This document shows, in pieces, positions 57,701-64,000 of a DNA stretch of 64,000 nucleotides (its first letter is position 1; each line of letters begins with the position of its first letter). The notes below the pieces were generated by a model that was not told the DNA's origin, searched no databases, and saw nothing but the letters and a program-made list of their open reading frames with translations. Origin of the DNA: Gimesia aquarii (GTDB lineage: Bacteria; Planctomycetota; Planctomycetia; Planctomycetales; Planctomycetaceae). The stretch spans positions 7,027,952-7,091,951 of the forward strand of contig NZ_CP037422.1 of NCBI RefSeq assembly GCF_007748175.1, written 5' to 3'. Position numbers and translations under genes: made by a program.

Positions 57701-58374
57701 GTTTTCTTTCCATCTGACTTAATCTCACAAGAGTCATGCTCGTTGCTAATAAGTTGCTCGAAGGCGGAGAGAAAAACATCTGAGTGTTCCGCACCAGAGA
57801 AAGAAATTTCATCATTAACCACCGAGAACGGTACACTTCGCACACCGGCCTGGCGAGCGGTTTGCTCTGCTAATTGGAGTGCGTCTATTCCCTCGTTGCT
57901 AGCCAACAGATTTGCAGCCCGGTCACGGTTCAGGCCACCTCCCGCAACGACTTCGAGAAGTGTTTGGTAATCGCTGATATCGCGGGCTTCGACGAAATAA
58001 CTATGGAAAATAGCTTCCACAACTGCTTCCTGGACACCTTCCAAACCAGCCTGCCAGACCAGTCGGTGAGCAGCAAACGTATTAGGAGTTATTTTGATTT
58101 TTGCGAAACTGAAATCAATGCCGACCTCGGCTCCTGCAGCGGTTACTTGAGCGTCGAGTGCCAGTGACCGTTCCCAACTGCCAAACTTATTACTACGGTA
58201 CTCTCTGCGGTTTATACCCTCGATTGGCAAAAGAGGATTGAGTTGGAAAGGGTGCCAGTCTACTTTTACGACTGACGCATCACCTAAATGTTCAATCGCT
58301 TTTTCCAGTCGTCGTTTGCCAATATAGCACCAGGGACAAATGATGTCTGAAATAACATTTACAGTGAGCGTCAT
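57694..58374 (-). CDS. DsbA-family oxidoreductase (FrnE-like)
   Basis: A 226-residue cytoplasmic thioredoxin-fold protein: the CxxC motif lies in SDIICPWCYIGKRRLEKAI at the start. Further family markers are DWHPFQLNPLLPIEG, the central APHRLVWQA-like stretch (AAHRLVWQAGLEG), and GVRSVPFSVVNDEISFSGA (cis-Pro loop). FrnE-like proteins are found in polyketide tailoring and in oxidative stress. The start at 58374 is chosen (MTLTVNVISD); an ATG 12 bases upstream is the alternative. It is the first gene of an operon opposite hxlR, with a near-consensus promoter 50 bases upstream. Confidence 0.88.
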   Translation of the reverse strand: MTLTVNVISDIICPWCYIGKRRLEKAIEHLGDASVVKVDWHPFQLNPLLPIEGINRREYRSNKFGSWERSLALDAQVTAAGAEVGIDFSFAKIKITPNTFAAHRLVWQAGLEGVQEAVVEAIFHSYFVEARDISDYQTLLEVVAGGGLNRDRAANLLASNEGIDALQLAEQTARQAGVRSVPFSVVNDEISFSGAEHSDVFLSAFEQLISNEHDSCEIKSDGKKTC

Positions 58375-58426
58375 TGAAATTTTCATCCTTTCATGGCTTT
58401 GAAGCAGTTAGTTCGCTCAGTACCAT

Positions 58427-58455
58427 GTTATAGGTCGCACTCATTCATTGGACAA
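58427..58455 (-). promoter_or_regulatory. Promoter of the DsbA-like/FAD-monooxygenase/SDR operon
   Basis: On the minus strand TTGTCC (58450-58455), 17 bases, then TATAAC (58427-58432) form a good sigma70-like promoter, about 50 bases ahead of the dsbA-like start. It lies in the region shared with the divergent hxlR gene, where the regulator is expected to bind. Confidence 0.6.
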
Positions 58456-58492
58456 GTAGGCACTTTTGGGTTCCCTGGAGGCATAAAAAACC

Positions 58493-58852
58493 ATGAGTGA
58501 TGAAATCATAGTCTACAGCGAAACATACCCGTCCCGTCGTTTACTCGAAGTGATCGGCAATAAATGGACACCGATCATTCTTTATATTTTAGGACAGGGT
58601 ACGAAGCGATACGGTGAGTTACAAAGACATTTGCCAGACATCTCAAAGAAGATGCTCACGCAAACTCTGCGAGCGTTGGAGCAGGACGGATTGCTCCAAC
58701 GCACCGCCTATGATGAAGTGCCTCCCCGGGTTGAATATCATTTGACTCCAATGGGGATTACTTTTCTTGAACTGGTTACAACAATGTGTGAGTGGGCTAA
58801 GCGACATCAATCAGAACTGGAAACGGTTGAGTCGAAGCGAAAAAATAAATGA
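58493..58852 (+). CDS. HxlR-family transcriptional regulator
   Basis: A 119-residue winged-helix protein with family hallmarks: RRLLEVIGNKWTPIILYIL, RYGELQRHLPDISKKMLTQTLRALEQDGLL and VPPRVEYHLTPMG. HxlR proteins respond to electrophiles such as quinones, aldehydes and diamide and control divergent detoxification genes. Its position, head-to-head with the DsbA-like/FAD-monooxygenase/SDR operon with 118 bases between the start codons, makes it the likely local regulator. The C-terminal 15 residues are basic. Confidence 0.92.
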   Translation: MSDEIIVYSETYPSRRLLEVIGNKWTPIILYILGQGTKRYGELQRHLPDISKKMLTQTLRALEQDGLLQRTAYDEVPPRVEYHLTPMGITFLELVTTMCEWAKRHQSELETVESKRKNK

Positions 58853-58918
58853 GACGATAACCGAAAATTAGGAATCAGCATCAGAAACATCCCCCAGCAG
58901 TATGGACAGATTCTATAC

Positions 58919-59311
<393 letters not shown>

Positions 59312-59557
59312 AGAACATCATACCTCCAGAACTTCGAAATGTGTACGCCGAAGTGGTTGCCAAGGCCTTTGAACTTAAAGATCAGGGGATGACTCATATT
59401 GAAGTCTGCGAAGCTTTGAACGATCTTGGGTTCAGGACTCGAAGAGGGAAACCTTGGCGATATCCGCAGCAGATTGTGAAGTTACTGCGTTCGTTTGACG
59501 ATGAAGACTGATTCGTGACCATTCCACCGACATGAATATAACAGACGACCTACCCAC

Positions 59558-59803
59558 CTATTGCTTCCTCTTCACGAACTCCAAGTCTTCGTCACTCTCG
59601 TGCTCAAACACCCAACCCATACCTTCCACTTCAAGCATGTAGCCCTCGGTCGTGCCAAGCCATTCTTCCGGCGACTCCCAACCTTCCGGAACTCCCGGCA
59701 GGCCAAGAACGAACAGCACCTTCCCCGGTGATCCTGCCAATGAGATGTAGTCGCCGGGCCGAATGTCTTCTCCTGTTTGGTAGTGCGTTGCATAGAAGGT
59801 CAT
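59558..59803 (-). CDS. Small acidic hypothetical protein
   Basis: An 81-residue protein: YATHYQTGEDIRPGDYISLAG, GKVLFVLGLPG and a C-terminal EGMGWVFEHESDEDLEFV. The pattern (short beta-rich segment, GDYI-type turn, EVEG.G.VFEHESDEDLEF ending) resembles small families of widespread orphan or immunity-type proteins that I cannot name with certainty. It lies between the two yjbQ copies. Confidence 0.4.
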   Translation of the reverse strand: MTFYATHYQTGEDIRPGDYISLAGSPGKVLFVLGLPGVPEGWESPEEWLGTTEGYMLEVEGMGWVFEHESDEDLEFVKRKQ

Positions 59804-59901
59804 GGGTTTGTCTCGCCAGAAAGATTAAGAACTCACTAGTCAACGCTACGAATTAAGTGCTTAGACAGATTTTATTGTAAATAGGTTCATTTTGCTGTCA
59901 G

Positions 59902-60195
59902 TTATTCTCCAATAATCTTCACCAATATCCGCTTTCGCCTGCGGCCATCGAACTCGTAATAAAAAATGTGTTCCCAAGGTCCCAGATGCAGTTTACCATC
60001 TGTGATGGCAACGACCACTTCGCGGCCCATGATTTGGCGTTTGTGATGGGCGTCGGCGTTGTCTTCTCCTGTGCTATTGTGGTGGTAGCGTTCGGGACTG
60101 GGATCAAAGGGAGCCAGCTCTTCGAGCCAATTGTCATCGTCATAATACAGGCCCGACTCGTTGTCGTTAATGAAAACAGAGGCGGTTATATTCAT
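59902..60195 (-). CDS. YjbQ (UPF0047) family protein, N-terminally shortened copy 2
   Basis: The 97-residue product is closely related to copy 1: [38 protein letters not shown] and [16 protein letters not shown], then [11 protein letters not shown]. An in-frame stop (TGA) occurs a few codons upstream of the Met, so there is no longer version. The missing N-terminus is the same as in copy 1, which suggests that shortening came before duplication, or that both copies remain functional at this length. No signal peptide. Confidence 0.6.
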   Translation of the reverse strand: MNITASVFINDNESGLYYDDDNWLEELAPFDPSPERYHHNSTGEDNADAHHKRQIMGREVVVAITDGKLHLGPWEHIFYYEFDGRRRKRILVKIIGE

Positions 60196-60242
60196 TGCAT
60201 CACTAACTCAAACACATTGCGTAACACACTAGCTTTTGTCGT
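59909..60242. repeat. Direct duplication, copy 2 (yjbQ unit)
   Basis: Counterpart of 58926-59267; see that entry for extent and identity. The two copies are in the same orientation and separated by about 640 bases. Confidence 0.7.
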
Positions 60243-60299
60243 CTCTGGCACCACTGAGAACAAGGAGCAATAAACTTCATTCACTCAGTAGTTGAGCAA

Positions 60300-60884
60300 T
60301 TAATCAGAGTTTAATCCTGAGTTAAGAATTATGTGCCCAGCCACTAATATTAACAGAATTACCTCCAAAATTATTAGACAGAGTCCAAAATTACCAAAAT
60401 CCATTTTCGATTTCTGAATAGCAAGAACAAGGAAGAATGCACCTGCAAATGGGAAAGCGAATAGATCAATAGATATTTGTATCAGCTTACGCGCAAAACG
60501 ACCTTTATATGATCTATGAATAGTTTCCCACTCAAGTACAGAAAAAGAATCTAAGCCTTCAAGTCTTTCAAAATGTTTCTTTAACTGATTTTCTGTGTAT
60601 CTAGCAATTCTTGTGATAGCGCGGTCATTTATACTATAGGTCCAACCTAATATGATCGAAATCCAAGGGCCAGCAAGTAAACATAGAGCTCTTTCAGAAT
60701 CCTTGCTATCCAAACTGTTATCGAAAAGGCTAAAACCCAATAGAGCTCCCATTGAGGCGAGTGTTACATAGAGTAAGTTGTCTCGGAACCCGATTCTGGC
60801 CGATTGTTCAGACTTTAATACTTGATATTCTCTTGAGAGAGACTCAAATCGAATCCAATTTTTATATTCATTTTCATTTGGCAT
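60300..60884 (-). CDS. Four-helix membrane protein partner of the NTPase-HD protein
   Basis: A 194-residue membrane protein. An N-terminal cytoplasmic helix with a characteristic EYQVLKSEQSARIGFRDN stretch is followed by two transmembrane helices (about 33-52 and 67-87), a soluble helical segment, and two more helices (about 135-158 and 166-187). The arrangement is reminiscent of SLATT-type and other membrane effectors of nucleotide-signalling defence systems, but I do not claim membership. It starts 17 bases after the stop of the large NTPase-HD gene on the same strand, so the two are almost certainly one operon. Codon use is AT-richer than in the core genes upstream. Confidence 0.6.
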   Translation of the reverse strand: MPNENEYKNWIRFESLSREYQVLKSEQSARIGFRDNLLYVTLASMGALLGFSLFDNSLDSKDSERALCLLAGPWISIILGWTYSINDRAITRIARYTENQLKKHFERLEGLDSFSVLEWETIHRSYKGRFARKLIQISIDLFAFPFAGAFFLVLAIQKSKMDFGNFGLCLIILEVILLILVAGHIILNSGLNSD

Positions 60885-60901
60885 ATTTTAGCTCTCCACC
60901 A

Positions 60902-63900
60902 TCACTGACATACTTTGTGACGTTTCCCAGGTACTAACTCTGAACGAGTACCTCTCTTTCCTATATTAGGATAATATTTGAACATACCAGCAAAAGCTTC
61001 TTCATGCTGTAACCACTGACGGGTTGAATTAAACTCTAAATCTGCCCATTCTAAACATTGATCCTTTAAGATTTTTAGGAATCGATCTCTACCAGCTGCC
61101 CTACCAATTTCTCTGCTGAGCTTGGTATAGAATTTATCCCACGCTTCTTTCTTTGTTTCTTCAGAGTACATACTAAAGTACCATTTTGCATATACAACTA
61201 ATTGAATCAGTGCATCAACCTTGTCTAAAAAGTTTGCAATGCGCCCATTGATCCCAATACATTCCTCCGCCTTACTCCATCTAATATGAAGTTTTTGGAA
61301 ACCAGTGAATCCCGAAAGCATATTTACGTTATTTAAAATCTCTACTAAATTTGACTCTTGTGATCGATGTTCACCACCCGGGTTTTGTCCTTCCATATCT
61401 GATGGTCGATCTCCTGTAAATGCTTCGGCAATATCATGTATCAATAGTATTCGGATGATCTCAGACTTTGAATACTCTTTATTATCCTCTTCTGTAAGGT
61501 CTCTAGGAGGAGCTTCTGGTAAAAGTAATTCCGCTAAAATCATTGAACTCCAAGAATGATCTGCTACAGATTCTACTCTTCCTTGGAGACTTAATTTTTC
61601 CATCCATCCTGAGCGAGGTGTATCAAGTTTTAACTCATACAGTTTTGTGAGATATATGAATGGTGATGTAAAACTATTTGGTTGAAGAAATCGATAAGTC
61701 ATTCGGGAATATGCCCAAACGGGTCTTGCTCGAACATTATCATTTGATGACTTGTAGCATTTTTCAACGATACCACGAACTCGTCTCCTACATTTTAATT
61801 GCTCTTCTGTCCAATTTGTTTCTTCATGTTCTTGACGGGTGTTTGCTAGAGCACAAATCGTTGCTAATTCTACATCGAATAGCGCATATGGCTGGCGGCG
61901 ACGAGTCATTGATTTAAGTAGCCGCTCCTCAACAGCATCGAGAGTTCGCGGGAACGGGACAAAAGGGTCTTTTCGATCTGCAAAATTACTTATAAAATCG
62001 TGATGAAACCACCGATCTCCGTAATATTCCAGATGAAAACCACAAGCGATATCACGCCAAGTTTTGTTTCTCATGCTTATTAAAAATTTTTCGCACAATT
62101 CATCTCTATTCTTTTTGTTACCTACGATCATCTGACTAATAAGTAAAGTGCATTGCAACATATGCAACTTGGCTTCTTCGAGTTCTAGTGTCTCCTGATT
62201 TGTTGTGAAGATACGCTCGAACGCATCTTTAGAAAAGTATTTTGCGTGTAGATTAGCAAGTTGGTTTCGTACTTCATGTGAGTGCTCCTCAAATCGGCCT
62301 AGTAAATAGCATAGATGAGTTAATTCAAGTGGAACTGCTTCAGCCCCTTTACAAATAGCTACAATAGCTGCCAAAACTGATTGTTGTCTTCCATCATTTA
62401 GAAACCATTTACAGTGCATGTTTGTATCTGCCGGGAAAAGTTTCCCGGAAAGCTGCTTCTCCTGCCAGATTTCTACTGACTGATCTATCTCCTCATCTAA
62501 AAGGTCTTCAGTTATTTGAGGTAACTCAGAACCGATATCAGTAAGTGTCATTATTACATATCTTGCGTGAAAGAATGACCAAATAACTGGATGACCAGAT
62601 AGAAGCTTCCAGCATCGTATTTGGTAACGGAGAGAAGGGTCATCTTGTTTAGCTACATCACGCAAATATAGATATCGCGAAATATTATTCATCTCATTTT
62701 CAACGCTATCAGCTGGATCAGGGCACTGAGATGAAAGATGAAATTCTATTCTGCGCCGGAGAAATGCATCGAGAGCATAAGAAAAACACATTTCATCGTT
62801 ATCTGCGGCAGTAGCCAAAATATCTAGCCGAAGAAGGTCAATGCGACGAAGGTCGGAATTCTTGACTCGTCTGAAAAGTTCATTGGAACTCATTGAAACA
62901 TGGTTCCAGCCGCGATGTGCGCTATTTAAGAAATCATGAAACCGTAAGAAGTACTTACACAGTTGTTTTGATTGGTCTACAGAAATCGAATTAAGCTGAA
63001 GGTAATGACCTTTCTTTTCAGGCAATCCAATAACATACCTGCGTTCCTTGATGTTTAGTTTTCGCTCTAATTCATCAAGAAAACCAATTCCCAAAACACG
63101 AATACCACTAAGTTGCTCAATTTGTCGAAAAAATTCACGGTGTATCTTAGGGACTCTCTCGCGTTGATGCTGATCATAACCGTCAACAAAAAGAAACAAA
63201 GTGTGAGTGGAGCTGTTTATAACTTCTAATAGTTTAGAAATGTCATTTTCAAGAGCCTGATGGATCAGCTCTCTTGTTTCTGATTCATCCATACCACGTA
63301 TTTCGTCATATTGGTGGAGGTTTAGATAATCAACATGTATATTCGAATCATTTCGTGTGGCTCGACGTCCAATAAGAGCTAATACTGAGAGTAGAGAGGT
63401 CTTCCCACTTCCAGGAGCACCAAATACAGGTAAAGAGTGATTATTGTCACTTTGTGTTAGTATATACTTCCAAAGTGATTCGCAGAATGTTTCGTCAGAG
63501 AAATTCGTGAGTAGTTTTTTCAGATCGTCGTTAACTGTAGTAACACATGAGATGAGCTGGGAGAAGATTTTCACAGAGTCGGAGAAGAGATCGTCGGGTA
63601 GATATTGCATTACCCGCACATAATCGGGCAGTTCTGACGACCACATAAATTGATAAGCATCATCTGTATCAATAATCGGTACAAGATGTTCTCCATCCAA
63701 TGCGACAATTTGCTCATGGAGAAGACCTGCAGATACTAGATTCCACAAGAAGGATGCTGCTGTTTTGCAGGCATATTTTGTCCATGTTGGAGATCTTTTA
63801 AATCCAACGATGTCACTCACACCCCGAACAGACATTAAGTCTGTATTTCTACCGAAGTTTCGAACTGCATTGTAAACACCGCTAAGTTCCATTTCGACAG

Positions 63901-64000
63901 TGTGAGCATCTTTGGCAAAAGTTTGCCAGAGTTCAAATAGTTTTGTGTCTTTAACTAATGTGTTATTACTGAATGCAGATCCTGAAATGACCTTGGGGCG
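60902..64000 (-). CDS. MTA/SAH-nucleosidase-like + NACHT/STAND-like ATPase + HD_3 phosphohydrolase (5' end beyond the window)
   Basis: The frame stays open through 64000 on the minus strand; its N-terminus lies outside the window. Numbering from the Met at 63892: upstream in-frame codons read ...VISGSAFSNN... then TVEMELSGVYNAV, and RGVSDIVGF (about 24-32), matching the C-terminal part of nucleoside phosphorylase/MTA-SAH nucleosidase domains (the VEME Glu and the SD Asp). Walker A GAPGSGKTS (about 161) and Walker B TLFLFVDGYDQ (about 236) mark a P-loop ATPase, followed by long helical regions including CGFHLEYYGD. The C-terminus from about residue 765 is an HD_3 domain: SGWMEKLSLQGRVESVADHS, LLIHDIAEAFTGD and LDKVDALIQ. 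Over 1030 residues are visible. Confidence 0.85.
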   Translation of the reverse strand, partial: RPKVISGSAFSNNTLVKDTKLFELWQTFAKDAHTVEMELSGVYNAVRNFGRNTDLMSVRGVSDIVGFKRSPTWTKYACKTAASFLWNLVSAGLLHEQIVALDGEHLVPIIDTDDAYQFMWSSELPDYVRVMQYLPDDLFSDSVKIFSQLISCVTTVNDDLKKLLTNFSDETFCESLWKYILTQSDNNHSLPVFGAPGSGKTSLLSVLALIGRRATRNDSNIHVDYLNLHQYDEIRGMDESETRELIHQALENDISKLLEVINSSTHTLFLFVDGYDQHQRERVPKIHREFFRQIEQLSGIRVLGIGFLDELERKLNIKERRYVIGLPEKKGHYLQLNSISVDQSKQLCKYFLRFHDFLNSAHRGWNHVSMSSNELFRRVKNSDLRRIDLLRLDILATAADNDEMCFSYALDAFLRRRIEFHLSSQCPDPADSVENEMNNISRYLYLRDVAKQDDPSLRYQIRCWKLLSGHPVIWSFFHARYVIMTLTDIGSELPQITEDLLDEEIDQSVEIWQEKQLSGKLFPADTNMHCKWFLNDGRQQSVLAAIVAICKGAEAVPLELTHLCYLLGRFEEHSHEVRNQLANLHAKYFSKDAFERIFTTNQETLELEEAKLHMLQCTLLISQMIVGNKKNRDELCEKFLISMRNKTWRDIACGFHLEYYGDRWFHHDFISNFADRKDPFVPFPRTLDAVEERLLKSMTRRRQPYALFDVELATICALANTRQEHEETNWTEEQLKCRRRVRGIVEKCYKSSNDNVRARPVWAYSRMTYRFLQPNSFTSPFIYLTKLYELKLDTPRSGWMEKLSLQGRVESVADHSWSSMILAELLLPEAPPRDLTEEDNKEYSKSEIIRILLIHDIAEAFTGDRPSDMEGQNPGGEHRSQESNLVEILNNVNMLSGFTGFQKLHIRWSKAEECIGINGRIANFLDKVDALIQLVVYAKWYFSMYSEETKKEAWDKFYTKLSREIGRAAGRDRFLKILKDQCLEWADLEFNSTRQWLQHEEAFAGMFKYYPNIGKRGTRSELVPGKRHKVCQ

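Overview
The window looks like a chromosomal segment of a planctomycete, most likely a Gimesia-like or related member of the Planctomycetales. The evidence is the gene content: a DUF1559 prepilin-like protein paired with a small lipoprotein, a DUF6807 (PmoA-type) protein, a secreted arylsulfatase, an FGE-domain protein, two secreted neutral-ceramidase-like proteins, a large membrane Ser/Thr kinase, and a BlaI/M56-HEAT signalling pair. Base composition is moderate (by eye somewhat below 50% GC). The genus is inference from content; no 16S rRNA, tRNA or other marker RNA was seen.

Region 1 (1-18100) is mostly housekeeping and secreted proteins. It holds acetyl-CoA synthetase (acs) behind a good sigma70-like promoter, an orphan larB, an M23/PKD peptidase, a carboxypeptidase-like/GH88-GH105 fusion, a ceramidase-like protein, a HEAT-PDZ protein, a glycerophosphodiester phosphodiesterase, thiS-thiG, a ClpP-like serine protease, a DUF6807 protein, aspS and a PQQ-type beta-propeller lipoprotein.

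Region 2 (18100-30560) begins with a protoglobin gene divergent from an Rrf2-family Fe-S-type regulator, a likely nitric-oxide or redox-responsive pair. It continues with a lipoprotein carrying an HEGGH zinc-protease motif, a DUF3592 protein, an AIM24/TIGR00266 protein, an isolated FliN-type SpoA protein, a Ser/Thr kinase with a beta-helix-like ectodomain, a large TPR-like secreted protein and an FGE-fold protein that lacks the catalytic cysteines.

Region 3 (30560-47130) carries secreted hydrolases (SGNH, second ceramidase-like, alpha/beta hydrolase, arylsulfatase, HAD), an FAD monooxygenase and two regulatory modules. The first is a PadR gene followed by a 'permease-prefix' membrane protein, with a dyad over its promoter. 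The second is a BlaI repressor with two palindromic operators followed by a 1535-residue M56 peptidase/HEAT-repeat protein.

Region 4 (47130-58860) has a GntR/LacI-type regulator divergent from an HTTM (gamma-carboxylase-like) protein, DUF1559 protein, lipoprotein, myo-inositol oxygenase and alkaline phosphatase. It suggests, without proving, an inositol (phosphate) utilisation locus. Next comes an HxlR regulator divergent from a DsbA-like/FAD-monooxygenase/SDR operon plus an MBL hydrolase.

Region 5 (58900-64000) is accessory DNA: two tandem, N-terminally shortened yjbQ copies, small orphan genes, and an apparently AT-richer two-gene operon. The operon encodes a four-helix membrane protein and a very large protein cut by the window end. 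That protein joins an MTA/SAH-nucleosidase-like domain, a NACHT/STAND-like P-loop ATPase and an HD_3 phosphohydrolase. This is the best candidate for an undescribed system, plausibly a nucleotide-targeting anti-phage defence.
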